Shown here in pieces: positions 32,891-43,495 of a DNA stretch of 64,000 nucleotides (the first letter of the stretch is position 1; each line of letters starts with the position of its first letter). The notes under the pieces are model-generated. The model did no database searches. It was not told where the DNA came from and worked only from the letters and a program-made list of their open reading frames with translations. The position numbers were made by a program, and so were the translations under genes. Source of the DNA: Trematomus loennbergii (lineage: Eukaryota; Chordata; Actinopteri; Perciformes; Nototheniidae); contig JAAOOA010000159.1 of the NCBI GenBank assembly GCA_012861695.1, positions 376,001-440,000 on the forward strand. Direction: 5' to 3'.

Positions 32891-33344
32891 AGATCCTGCC
32901 AACACCTGTTCCGCTGTGGGCCCTGCCAACCCAGATTCTGTCCTGTTGGGGGTTCCACCGACACCTGCTCCGCCGGGTTTCCTGCCTACACCGTGTCCTG
33001 TCCTGTTGGGGGTCCTGCCGATTGCTGCTCCGCCGGGTTTCCTGTCGACACCTGTTCCGCTGTGGGTCCTGCCAACCCCATGTCCTGTCCTGTTGGGGGT
33101 CCCGCCGACACCTGCTCCGCCGGATTTCCTGCCAACACCAGATCCTGTCCTGTTGGGGATCCCGCCGACACCTGTCCCGCCGGGGGTCCTGCCAACTCTG
33201 TGTCCTGTTCCGTTGGGGGTCCAGTCGACACCAGCCCTTGCTCCATCCGGGGTCCCATTGACACCAGCCCATGTCATGTTCAGGATCCCGTCTACGCCTG
33301 TCCCGTCTCCGGTTCCTGTCCGGCCGATACTGGGTCTTGCCGGC

Positions 33345-33765
33345 CTCCGGAGCTGTCCCGTCGCGCCTTCCTGCCCGGCCTCCGGAGCTGTCCCGTCGGC
33401 GCCTTCCTGCCCGGCCTCCGGAGCTGTCCCGTCGGCGCCTTCCTGCCCGTCCTCCGGAGCTGTCCCGTCGGCGCCTTCCTGCCCGGCCTCCGGAGCTGTC
33501 CCGTCGGCGCCTTCCTGCCCGGCCTCCGGAGCTGTCCCGTCGGCGCCTTCCTGCCCGGCCTCCGGAGCTGCCCCGTCGGCGCCTTCCTGCCCGGCCTCCG
33601 GAGCTGCCCCGTCGGCGCCTTCCTGCCCGGCCTCCGGAGCTGCCCCGTCGGCGCCTTCCTGTCCGGCCTCCGGAGCTGTCCCGTCGGCGTCTTCCTGCTC
33701 GTCCTCCGGAGCTGTCCCGTCAGCGCCTTCCTGCCCGTCCTCCGGAGCTGTCCCGTAGACGCCTT
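33345..33765 (+). repeat. 36-bp minisatellite in gypsy interior (~12 copies)
   Basis: Unit GAGCTGTCCCGTCGGCGCC plus TTCCTGCCCGGCCTCCG, 36 bp, about 12 copies, GC-rich with few substitutions. It keeps open frames in all phases, producing the long apparent proteins on both strands. Confidence 0.9.
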
Positions 33766-34134
33766 CCTGTTCGCCCTCGAGCCCGGCTCCCTGAGTGCCG
33801 CGGTCTTCGCCCTCAAGCTCGGTCTCCTGAGTTCCCCAGCCGTGGTCTTCGCCCTCGAGCCCGGCCTCCTGACTCTCCCAACCACTGCCTTCGCTCTCAT
33901 GCCCGGGTCCCTGAGTTCGCCCGCTGTGGCCTTCGCCCCTTTTTGGACTCTGCCTTGCCCCCGGGCCGTCCGCCCGGGACCCCTTCCGGGCCCATCCTCC
34001 GGACCCCCTCCACCCACCCTGTTGGTCTTGGTTGTGCGTCCCTCCTCCAGACCCCCTCCACCCACCCTGCTGGAATGTTTTGGACTTTTTGGGACTTTTT
34101 GGGACGTCTGGGATCCGTCCTTGAGGGGGGGTAC

Positions 34135-34515
34135 TGTCACGATCTGTCTGTGTTGTGTTTTGTCTTGTCTTTTTCTGTCTTTGGTTTCCTGTTTTGTTTT
34201 GAAAAGTGTTCACCCCTGTCTTGCCTGTTGCTTCCTGTCTCTGTGTTCTTCCTGTGTCTGTGTTCCCTCCTGCCTGATTGCCGATTGTGTTCACCTGGTG
34301 CCCCTGTGTTTTCTCCTCTCCTCACTGTGTCTTGTTTGTGTGATTGGTCTTGTGTGTATTTTAGTTCTGGTTTTTCTGTCTGTCATGGTTGGTTCAATGT
34401 TTGTATTTGACTGTGTGTCACAGGGTAGTGTTCTGTGTTCTACTTTGTACCTTGGATTAAAGGGATATTCTTGGAAATCTGCATTTGGGTCCTGCCTGCT
34501 TACTCAACCCTGACA
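34135..34515 (+). repeat. Gypsy 3' LTR
   Basis: 381 bp, matching the 5' LTR with scattered small insertions and deletions, including an extra CTTCCTGTGTCTGTG-like stretch. Ends CCCTGACA before the GTTCC duplication. Confidence 0.85.
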
Positions 34516-34865
34516 GTTCCTGTTTGAAATAACTCTAGGTTTAATAATCTGTTCAGAGTTAAACAGGGTTTTAATGTCAGAGATGATGTAGAAACAATCC
34601 ATTGATAATCTGGAACTATAACTTTGATCAGATCTTTAACAACTCTTTCATTTCCCTCACAGTTCATCAGTACTGACAGCATACTCACTGACTCATGGAG
34701 CACAGAGTGAGTCTTTCTTTCAGATTCACCTTCTCTTTGTTACTCTGATCAATATTCAGTCATTAGCAAAAGTGAGAACAATTATTAAACTGTATTTGTT
34801 CTCAGGTAAATTCAGAAAATCATAAACACAAACAGATCTATATGAACTGCAGTCAGTGAACTGAC

Positions 34866-35042
34866 CTGAGGGTGTCCAGTCTGCAGTTTGGACTCTTTAG
34901 TCCAGAACTCAGCAGCTCCACTCCTGAATCCTTCATCTCTCTGTTGTAACTCAGCTCCAGATCTCTCAGATGGGAGGGGTCAGACTTCAGAGCTGAGGCC
35001 ACGACTTCACATTCAGTCTCTGAGAGTCCACAGTTAGAAAGT
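34866..35042 (-). CDS. NLR gene LRR exon 1
   Basis: 177 bp, phase 2 both ends; acceptor TGTTATTATAG, donor GTCAGT. Encodes [40 protein letters not shown] and [19 protein letters not shown]. It is one codon longer than the later LRR exons and more diverged (CGLSETECE), as is usual for the first LRR exon after NACHT in fish NLRs. Intact frame. Confidence 0.85.
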
Positions 35043-35872
35043 CTATAATAACACATATATTACAACTTGTGTTAAAAAAGAGGAAACATATTAACCTCAA
35101 GCATTTGATGAAAAAGGATTCTTGTTCTGATATACATTTTCTGTTATTCCATGTAATATTATATATAATCATTTATTATAATAGAGTTGAATGTGTTGTC
35201 AGTGTGATCTGATCACATGTCTGTGCTCCTGCTGTCAGTGACTGTTACCAAATAAACAGAAATTAAATAACTCACATGACAATATTACAGATGTACATAT
35301 TTAAATGTTCATTAATATTTGGATGTGATGGATGAAGGATGTTTTGGCTTCTCTGAGCATCTGAAAATGTACTGCACACACAAACACAAGTAACAAACCA
35401 ATAAAGTCCCAATATTTTCAGATGTTCCCAGTATATCAGCATTAAGACATAACTGTTATTGGTGGGAAATGATATAGATCTTACTTTAAACTCTAATACA
35501 TTTTAAATACTGTTATATTTTACTATATTTGTATTATATATTTTATTATTTTAAATATTTTTTCTAGTTCCCTACCTGTTTTTTTATTCATGTTTTATTT
35601 TTATGTAGGCACCATGACATCAAGTCAAATTCCTCGTATGTGTAAACCTACCTGGTAATAAACCTGTTTCTGATTCTGACATGTCGCCTCCATCACTCAA
35701 AGGAGTATGAAGAGAGAACCGTTCAATTTAACCGTTATTATAAATAAATAGAAGAGCATTTTTGGTTTATTTTGCTCTCAGTATTTAAACAATAGAAATG
35801 TTATCATGTTTATTTGAATAATTAAACTCCTGATCCACATTAGGTTATAAAGTTAATCACATCTGGACTTAC
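35043..35872 (+). mobile_element. Intron with a LINE 3' tail near 35,600-35,685
   Basis: TCAAATTCCTCGTATGTGTA and CCTGGTAATAAACCTGTTTC with TGATTCTGA at the end match a widespread fish LINE 3' UTR in plus orientation; the RT part is absent. The rest of the 830-bp intron shows nothing. Confidence 0.5.
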
Positions 35873-37669
35873 ACAGCCTTCCTGCAGTTCCTCACAGCTG
35901 GAATCAGTCTCCGTCGTCCCTCCTTTGATGTGTTGTACTTCCTCAGGTCAAACTCATCCAGAACCTCCTCTGACATCTGCAGCATGTAGGCCAGAGCAGA
36001 GCAGTGGATCACAGAGAGTTCCTTCCCTGATCTGTTCTCTGACTTCAGGAACTCTGTGATCTCCTGAGTTAATGAGTGGTCCTTCATCTCTGTCAGACAG
36101 TGGAAGATGTTGATGCTCCTGTCAGGAGGGATATCATCACTGCTCATCTTCTTCAGGTTGCTGATGGCTCTCTGGATGATTTCTGGACTGTTGTCTGTGC
36201 GACCCAGCAGGCCTCTAAGTGACTCTGGTTGGACTCCAGAGAGAGGCCGTGGAGAAAGCGGACAAACAGGTCCAGATGGCCATTTTCACTTCGGAGGGAT
36301 TTCTCCATGGCTCCCTTCAGGAAGTCATCCAGGGATGGGTAATCATCATCACTGTTATACCTGTTTCGATAGTCTCTTTGCAGGAAGTCCTTCAGTACCT
36401 TAGAGTTCCTGTTGGTGTAACAGTGCAACAAGTAGACTGCAGCCAGGAACTCCTGAATGCTCAGATGAACAAAGCAGTAGACTGTTTTCTGAAGATCACA
36501 CTCTCTCTTTTGAAGATCTGTACAAACTCCTGAGTGCACCAAGGCCTCGTGACACCAAGACACAGCGCTGCAGGTCTTCTTGGTAGAACATGATGTCGCC
36601 TTTCTCCAGATGTTCAAACGCCAGCCTCCCCAGCTTCAGAAGAACTCCCTGTCAGCCTCCGTCAGCTGCTGTGGACTCGTCTCATGTCCCTCTTCATACT
36701 TCTGCTTCTTCCTCTTGGTCTGGACCAGCAGGAAGTGTGAGTACATGTCAGTGAGGGTCTGGGGCAGCTCTCCTCTCTGGTCTGTAGTAACATGTGGTCC
36801 AGAACTGCAGCAGTGATCCAGCAGAAGACTGGGATCAGACACATGATGTGGAGGCTCCTGGAGCTCTTGATGTGAGAGATGATTCTGCTGGACAGGTCTT
36901 CATCACTCGATCTCCTCCTGAAGTACTCCTCCTTCTGGGCGTCAGTGAAGCCTCGTACTTCTGTTACCCTGTCCACACACTCAGGAGGGATCTGATTGGC
37001 CGCTGCAGGTCTGGAAGTTATCCAGACGAGAGCCGAGGGAAGCAGCTTCCCCCTGATGAGGTTTTCAGCAGCACGTTGACTGAGGACTTCTGTGAGACAT
37101 CAGACACAACCTCATTGTTTCTGAAGTCCAGAGAAAGTCTGCTTTCATCCAGGCCGTCAAAGATGACAGCACTTTACAGACAGCCAGCTGCTCTGCTGTG
37201 ACCTTCTGTAAGGTTGGATGGAAAACATGGAGCAGCCTGAGAAGACTGTACTGCTCACCTTTGATCAGGTTCAGCTCCCTGAAGGAGAGCGGGATCACCA
37301 GACTGACATCTTGGTTTTCCAAACCCTCGGCCCAGTCCAGAGTGAACTTCTGCACTGAGAAGGTTTTTCCAACTCCAGCGACTCCGTTGGTCAGGACCGC
37401 TCTGATGTGAGTCTGTTGGTCAGGTAAGGCTTTAAAGATGTCCTGGCACTTGATTGGAGTGTCATGGAGGGTCTCTTTCTTGGAAGCTGTCTCCAGCTGC
37501 CTCACCTCATGTTGGGTATTAACCTCTTCACTCTGGCCTTGTGTGATGTAGAGCTCAGTGAAGATCCTGTTGAGGAGGGTTTCACTTTCAGTTCCTTCAG
37601 TCACACGTTCACATCTCCTCCTCAGACTGAGCCTATGTTCATCTAAAACCTCCTGCAGACCACTATCTG
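35873..37669 (-). pseudogene. NLR gene FISNA-NACHT exon, frameshifted
   Basis: One large exon from acceptor TTCTCTTCCAG to donor GTAAGT, 1,797 bp. FISNA: LNRIFTELYITQGQSEEVNT. NACHT Walker A: GVAGVGKTFSVQKF, followed by LSFRELNLIKGEQYSLLRLL; the Walker B region is split by a frameshift. Later parts: [58 protein letters not shown] and [20 protein letters not shown]. Frame changes occur near 37,160, 37,070, 36,790, 36,640, 36,550 and 36,215; the exon length is also incompatible with its flanking phases. Homology is continuous throughout, so the damage is small indels, not rearrangement. Confidence 0.85.
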
Positions 37670-38039
37670 CTGGAAGAGAAGGAAAAGGAGAGAATAAGAA
37701 CATGTTTTGAGAATCTAACAATAAAACAACAAAAAAGACAGACTTTATATGTTTTATAAAACAGCTTAATGTCTATCTACAACAGTTTACCTCCAAAACA
37801 AATAAACCAGGAAGAATCCTGCTTTGCTATCTTCTGTAAAAGTTATTTGCTAACGTTCCCCTTTAGATCCATCCAGTGTTTCTACTTAGGAAAACACTGC
37901 TCTCTGTTTTAAAACACACTTCAGAAAACAATGCCTGGAAGAAGATCAGATGACACTCTGAGCCAATTAGAGTTCATACAAGAGTAGAGACCCAGCGCCC
38001 TGACGGATCTAAAGATGCTGCATGTGTTCGGCCTCTTAC

Positions 38040-38275
38040 CTCGTACAGAGCTGGTCTGACTGGCTGTCTGCAGGCCAGCTCTGGTTCTGGATCTTTCTCC
38101 ACACTGGGGACAGGAGGAGTCTCCTGATGGAGGTCTCTGCTCCCAGTATGAGGTGATGCACTGTCTGCAGAACCCGTGTCCACAGCTGGTAGAGACTGGA
38201 TCCTTCAGGACGTCCTGACACAGAGCACAGCTGGACAGCTGCTCCTCCACAGGAACACCACTCTTCCTCTTCCCT
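38040..38275 (-). CDS. NLR gene RING-finger exon
   Basis: Acceptor TTCCTCTCCACAG, donor GTAAGA. Frame: GKRKSGVPVEEQLSSCALCQ, then DPVSTSCGHGFCRQCITSYW and CPQCGERSRTRAGLQTA. The C3HC4 RING ligands CxxC, CxH, CxxC and CxxC are all present. The 5' phase matches exons 2-4 and the 3' phase (1) matches the FISNA exon. RING fingers of TRIM type recruit E2 enzymes, so the ancestral protein probably was an NLR with ubiquitin-ligase potential. This exon is undamaged. Confidence 0.85.
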
Positions 38276-39028
38276 CTGTGGAGAGGAACACATCCTTTAT
38301 AGCTCTTTACATTAGTGGAGCTGATTCTCACCAAAGGTACAACAAGGTTGCAAATTCTAGTTTAACATTTAAAAAGGTCTTTATCTCCATATAATATATC
38401 TTAGTGATCAGGTAGATAGTTTACACTTCAGATTATTATAAAAGCAAACCTCATCCTGTCATCACCCAGAGGAGCACATGTTCCCTGTCTCTACTAAGAC
38501 ACACACAGCTGTATTAACCTGGTGCACTATAGCATTATAAACACAATTCACAGAGAACTTGCTGTGAATTAATTACAATAAACATATGGAAAGGATGCTG
38601 AAACACAACATGATAGTGATTTGTAAAAAGCCTGAGTTAATGCTTTGTCAGGTCTGTCTCCAACACAACAAGCAAAACAATTTAAAATGTTTGTTTTCTG
38701 AATGGAGATCTGTTTGATTAAAGCTGGGCTAGGCTAACATTGTAGCTGCTGCATCAGCACTCAAAATAACTCCATCCAGTCATAAGAACAGCAGCTATTA
38801 TATTGTTAGCACCACAGACAGTCTCTGGTGACCCGAGGAAAAAAAGTGTCTTCCAATTTCCTTTTTTTTGCGATTTCCTACCTATTTAGGGTTAAAAAAA
38901 CATCTTGCAATTTAGACTTTTTTTATTTTATTTTATTTTTAAATGTTACAGTATGTCCACTGTAGAGGACGTCGGGACCATATTAGTTTGAAAAGACAGC
39001 CAAAATTAACAGATAGACTATATAACGT
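38276..39028. other. Intron sequence upstream of the RING exon
   Basis: No gene. From about 38,840 there are poly-T runs and ATGTCCACTGTAGAGGACG, similar to AATGTCCACTACAGTGGACA at 51,811, possibly remnants of one piggyBac-like element later split by the insertions between them. Confidence 0.35.
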
Positions 39029-39433
39029 TGTCGTGGCCCATTCTTGTGGGATATCTAAAACTGTGCCACGTCAACAGGGATCCGCTTCTTGACTCACACG
39101 TTAAAAACCATCCAAATAAAGCTCTGTAGGCGCTGATTTCTTTGCCTTCCTTGGCCGATTTATTTACTTCCATATATTTAAACAAACAAAATAAACAAAA
39201 TGATCAGTGTAACGTGAGGTCAAAGACTGTTCCGATTCCCCGTTCATTGCTGGAGACGATTTCCACGTCACGCTCAGTCCCACCCCTTCCTTATATAACA
39301 GGTGTGGCTCACAGTAAATCAAAGTTTTCCTCCGAATATTAATTCGGTACTAATACATAAATGGAAAGAATATATTAAGATCTAAATTAAGAAAATAATA
39401 CACTCATTGTCAACACAGAAAATGGCTCTAACA
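39029..39433 (-). repeat. BEL/Pao 3' LTR
   Basis: 405 bp, boundaries TGTCGTGG/GGCTCTAACA as read on plus. A purine-rich stretch on the minus strand (AGGGGCTGGAA) directly precedes it and is the likely polypurine tract. Confidence 0.9.
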
Positions 39434-39645
39434 TTCCAGCCCCTAATTGCATAGAATATAGCAATTACAACAAATAATAAATAGAGCCAATATTCAAAAC
39501 AAATATTCATTTTCTTCTTGTCAGAGTTCATAGATGAAATTCATCTTGAGTTTCATAATTCGATTATCGATTTTTCTAGCTTCAGCCAGTAGTAGTAGTC
39601 CAGTTAATCTCCAGCTTCCAGGAGCAAACAGAGTTTTTGTTTTAA

Positions 39646-40227
39646 CTAGAACACCACCCAGGAGTTTCTGGGAGCTGAATCGTCCACCATAACAACGAGA
39701 TCTCCAGAAAGAAAGTTCCATTTATTTCGCTGTTGCATTGTTGGAAGGAGGTTAATGTCCTGTGCAAAGTGTTGCCTTTGTTCAAATGCAAGTATGGCCA
39801 TTTCAGCCTTGTCCATATCTTCCACAGTCCGATTTGTGTTGACGGTCACTTTAAGGTTTATGGCCCGTTCCTTCAGTGATTGATCTCCAAGAGCAATCTT
39901 TTCCATTTCAGGATCCAAGCTACAGCTTTTTTTCAGGCTGTTCCAATCTGAGTAGTGCTCAATTAGTTCGCTTGTGGGACTTTTCCCCTCAATACTCATC
40001 ACATTTACAGTGACATTCCTTTTCACTACAGGATCATCTGGAGAAAGAGAGCTTTGTGATATTTTGTCTGGGTTCCTTGGCCACTGAGACTCCTCCTCTT
40101 GCAGGAATTCAGGTCCTTGTAAGAGTTCATTGTTGAGTGATGTTCCTTTGTATGAAGATGTACAATCAAATACTACTCTTAGTGTCTTTTTTCGCTTGTG
40201 ATACACCCTGTGGTGGGTATGTACCAC
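39646..40227 (-). pseudogene. BEL/Pao pol remnant (RT start joined to integrase ends)
   Basis: One open frame of 193 codons that begins in the RT finger region (RVVFDCTSSYKGTSLNNELL), then jumps at about 40,130 to a segment normally preceding integrase (DDPVVKRNVTVNVMS), continues through the integrase N-terminal region (AEMAILAFEQRQHF) and jumps at about 39,755 to the C-terminal domain (SGDLVVMVDD). RT palm with its aspartates, RNase H and the integrase D,D,E core are absent. Both junctions keep the frame. It is separated from the upstream frame by a frameshift near 40,210. Confidence 0.8.
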
Positions 40228-40424
40228 ACCTTGCCATCATTTTGATGAAGGTCCTTCGATGGCACCTTCTCCGCATAGCCTTTTGTGATTCCATCTTCCA
40301 TGAAAACCTTGTACTCTTCAGCATAAGCAGCATCCTTCTTGAATTTCCTAGCGAGGTAATGTGCTCTTTGTTCAGCTATATGGTGATTATTGGGCATGAT
40401 GACATCACTATTACGAAGTGGCAA
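40179..40424 (-). pseudogene. BEL/Pao pol, region between protease and RT
   Basis: 81 codons: LRNSDVIMPNNHHIAEQRAH and YAEEYKVFMEDGITKGYAEK, the conserved lead-in to BEL/Pao RT, ending at GKVWYIP before a frameshift. It overlaps the Gag-protease frame by 14 bp in another phase, marking a second frameshift near 40,415. Confidence 0.8.
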
Positions 40425-42699
40425 AGGTAGATAATAGATTATCCTTCAGTGTAGCTGCACTTGATACCAGCTGCCTGAATTTACTTTCTTCAACTGACAT
40501 TTGAAGTTTTCCCTCATATTCTCTCTCTGGGAAATCATGATGGTACTGATTTACAAGAAGGTTTTCCAGTTTTTCAATTGAGATGCGGTTTACTGATGCC
40601 ACTGGTCTTCCAAATTTGTCCACAGCTGTAGTTGAACTAAGCGGTCCATTGACGACCCATCCTAAGAGAGTTCTTACAGCATAAGGACCATTACCTTGGC
40701 TATTTATGATTTGCCAGGGCTCCATTGCCTTTGGGACATCTACTCCGATTAAGAGTTCCACATCCGCATCAATTTCTTGTAGTTGTATTTCCTTCAAGTA
40801 ATGCCACCTGTTGAGATCCTTTTGAGAGAAAAGGTTCCTCTTTGTCACTGGTATCTTTGTTTGTGTGTATGTCTTCTGCAGCTCAATAAAGTTATTCCCA
40901 TCCAAATCCCCCACTTGTAGTCCAGTTATTTCATAACTATCCACTGGTTTCTTTTGACCCATTGTTTGCAGGAGAACTGTAGTCTTCCGTCCTGTTGTAT
41001 TCAGCCGTCGCATCAGATTTTCTGTGCAAAAGGTTGATGTGCTGCCAGGATCAAGAAAGGCATATGTTTGTATAGTTTTGCTGCCTTTGGAAACTTTTAT
41101 TTGTACTGGTACTATTGACAGTTTGCAATCTTTTCCAGCCCCGATATCCTCTTCTTTATCCAAAATGACAGGAATCCCACTGACTGATCGTTTAGGCCAA
41201 TTAGTCATGTGGTCGTTTTCATTCTCTGTTGGTTTATCGATGTGTAGAATGCTAGGGTGCTTTCCTTGGCAGTGTAGGCATGTCATCCTCTTCCTACAAG
41301 TTCTGCTCATGTGTCCCCTGGTTAGACATCCAAAGCATATGCCTTTTTCCTTCAATAGTTGCACCTTTACATCACTTGGTTGCAGTTTTAACATTTCACA
41401 TTCATTCAGTGAGTGTTTGCCTTTCTTGCAAATGCAACAATTACCATCCCACCTATTTGTAACCAGGCTTTCAGGCTCTTGATAGCTTTTTGGACTTGCA
41501 GTGTTACAGTTCATCCTTTCTATTGCTATGGCAAAGCTACTACTTTTACCTTGTTGGCTGATTTGCTGTTTGGAGTAGGATGTAGTAGCTTTTGGGATGG
41601 CTCTCTGGGATGGCATAACATCATGAATATCACCAAAGAGGGGATCTTGCAGAATGCTGGCTTGCTTTTCTATAAACACAACAAGGTCAGAGAATGTGGC
41701 CCTTCTGTGGTTTCGTTCCAGAAGCTCGAATGCTGTATTTCTCCACTTTTCCTTCAGCTTGTATGGCAGTTTTGACACAATGAGCTTTAAAGTAGATACA
41801 AGATCCAGTTCTTCCATGCTTTTTAGTTCCGTCATAGCATTGCAGCATCCTCTCAGGTAAAGGGCATAGGCATGTAATGCTTTTCCATCATCAGGCTTAA
41901 TCATGCTCCAGTTGAGAGCTTTCTCCATGTAGGCATTTGCAATTTTCAATCCATCTCCAAAATGAACTTTCAGAAGTCTTCGTGCCTCAGCATAACCTCT
42001 CTCTGGTTTCATGTGAAAACAGCTCCTCACCAGTTCCCTTGGTTGGCCACTAGTGTATTGTTCAAGGTAATAAAGTCTATCATCATCACAACTAGTTTTA
42101 TTCTCAATGCCATGTTTAAATGCTCGCATGAATGTTTGGAAACTTAAAGGGTCACCATCAAATACAGGTATTTGTCTGGAGGGAAGTGAGGATTGTTTTT
42201 GATGTAACATTAGTAAATCTGCAATATCATTTTGCCTCTGGATCACAGTTATCAAATCTTTACTATGACTACTAGAGTCTGATTCCTCAGAACTTTCACT
42301 CCTTGGTGGCTCCGATGTTCTAAGCAATGGAGCTGGTTCAGAGGGGTCTAATGCAAGTGCAGGTATTTGAGCTCCGGGAACTCTGTGAAGTGATGTTTTA
42401 GCAATGTGGCTTGTCTGGCTTGTCAAATATTCATTCATTCCATCTCTTTCCTGTACTGTAGAATGTCTTTCAGGGCCCACATAAAAACTGTCAAACACCT
42501 TTAATTTGGCTTCAGATTCGGCTATATGCTCCTCCAGTTCCATTCTCTCCAATTCAGCTTGTAATCTGTTTTTCTCCATTTCCATTGCCTGTTTCCGTTT
42601 TAATGTGGACATCCGTGATTGTAATGCAGCTTTCTCCGTGGCTACTTTAAGACGAGCTGAGTATATTGAAGTTGCAGATTGTCTTGTCTGTTTGAACAT
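40411..42699 (-). CDS. BEL/Pao Gag-protease polyprotein (main frame)
   Basis: 762 codons without a stop. About 20-70: charged coiled coil. About 175-330: Gag domain (DUF1759-type) with PVFDGDPLSFQTFMRAFKHG and LLKVHFGDGLKIANAYMEKA. About 425-495: Cys/His knuckles (CCICKKGKHSLNEC, CFGCLTRGHMSRTC, CLHCQGKH). About 535-680: retropepsin with YAFLDPGSTSTFCTE, where DPGS stands in place of the usual D(S/T)G(S/T). The N-terminal Gag residues lie in another frame upstream. An intact frame of this length in a deleted element suggests recent origin from an active parent. Confidence 0.85.
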   Translation of the reverse strand: MFKQTRQSATSIYSARLKVATEKAALQSRMSTLKRKQAMEMEKNRLQAELERMELEEHIAESEAKLKVFDSFYVGPERHSTVQERDGMNEYLTSQTSHIAKTSLHRVPGAQIPALALDPSEPAPLLRTSEPPRSESSEESDSSSHSKDLITVIQRQNDIADLLMLHQKQSSLPSRQIPVFDGDPLSFQTFMRAFKHGIENKTSCDDDRLYYLEQYTSGQPRELVRSCFHMKPERGYAEARRLLKVHFGDGLKIANAYMEKALNWSMIKPDDGKALHAYALYLRGCCNAMTELKSMEELDLVSTLKLIVSKLPYKLKEKWRNTAFELLERNHRRATFSDLVVFIEKQASILQDPLFGDIHDVMPSQRAIPKATTSYSKQQISQQGKSSSFAIAIERMNCNTASPKSYQEPESLVTNRWDGNCCICKKGKHSLNECEMLKLQPSDVKVQLLKEKGICFGCLTRGHMSRTCRKRMTCLHCQGKHPSILHIDKPTENENDHMTNWPKRSVSGIPVILDKEEDIGAGKDCKLSIVPVQIKVSKGSKTIQTYAFLDPGSTSTFCTENLMRRLNTTGRKTTVLLQTMGQKKPVDSYEITGLQVGDLDGNNFIELQKTYTQTKIPVTKRNLFSQKDLNRWHYLKEIQLQEIDADVELLIGVDVPKAMEPWQIINSQGNGPYAVRTLLGWVVNGPLSSTTAVDKFGRPVASVNRISIEKLENLLVNQYHHDFPEREYEGKLQMSVEESKFRQLVSSAATLKDNLLSTFATS

Positions 42700-43102
42700 T
42701 TTGATATCCTAGACTCATCGGATACATTGGAGATACTATCATGAGGATTAACAAACATCTGAGGGTCTGGTGGAAAAGTGTTCCATGAATCCACTTCCTT
42801 TAGGAAATTCTCAAATGTTTCCATTTTGGGCTCATACCAGTCCAACGTCTCATTTTCCTTTATTTCAGAAGGTAAAAGCATTTGGACAGCAGCATGAGCA
42901 TCTTTAAATTCATCCAGAGTCACTTTTAATTGTTCCACACCTCGTAACACCCTTTCACTATTTCCACTATCAGCAAGCAGTGGTCTGAGTTCATTCAGTT
43001 TGCGCGTGCACGCGCCCAGTCTCCCTCTGCGCTTCGCACTGAGAGTTTTTAACTCATTGTCTATTTTATCAGGTTCTTCAGCCATCATGACATCATTTCC
43101 TT
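42642..43102 (-). pseudogene. BEL/Pao Gag N-terminus (out of frame)
   Basis: The frame from MMAEEPDKIDNELKTLSAKR through KLNELRPLLADSG and YEPKMETFENFLKEVDSWNT, the helical start of Gag. It overlaps the main Gag frame by 58 bp in a different phase; a single-base indel near 42,700 separates them. The upstream 43,103-43,495 is untranslated leader. Confidence 0.7.
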
Positions 43103-43495
43103 GTCCCTTTGGATAACACTTTATCAATCCTTTTGATCGTTCAATCCGCACTTTAATCCAAACATTGCGTCGTAACAAACATTTCTCTCTGCTCCATTCC
43201 GTTTCCTTTTATCTTGGCAGGCATCCAACATATATCCATATCCCGATCATCTTGGTTATCTTTCTTCTGGCTTAAGAGTTCATCTCATTCATTATATTAG
43301 TCCATTTACTCACTGTTCTTGATCCGTCCTTTGTTTACTCGCGGCCCTCCGCATGGCTCAACAGCTGATCGTTGCGCAATCCTTACGCTCTGTCCGCGGA
43401 GTATCCTTCTTCCATTCACAAATCTCAAAACCGGGATTCCAGTCAGCGATGCGTCTTTAACATCAGTTATTCCAGCGGTCCGGAGTCTTTGACTA

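Larger units (their letters stand above)
30728..34515 (+). mobile_element. Ty3/gypsy-derived LTR element with repeat-filled interior
   Basis: 5' LTR 30,728-31,093, 3' LTR 34,135-34,515, both TGTCACGATC...CCCTGACA. The target duplication GTTCC is at 30,723-30,727 and 34,516-34,520. A polypurine tract (TTGAGGGGGGGTAC) abuts the 3' LTR, as in fish gypsy elements. The interior codes for a Gag-like N-terminus and then tandem repeats; protease, RT, RNase H and integrase are all missing. It must be moved in trans if mobile. It sits in the NLR intron between LRR exons 1 and 2. Confidence 0.85.

Noticed and set aside
31254..34294. Minus-strand ORFs of 282-541 codons
   Set aside because: They read the complement of the 60-bp and 36-bp arrays and the gypsy LTR; unit lengths divisible by three keep them open by chance.
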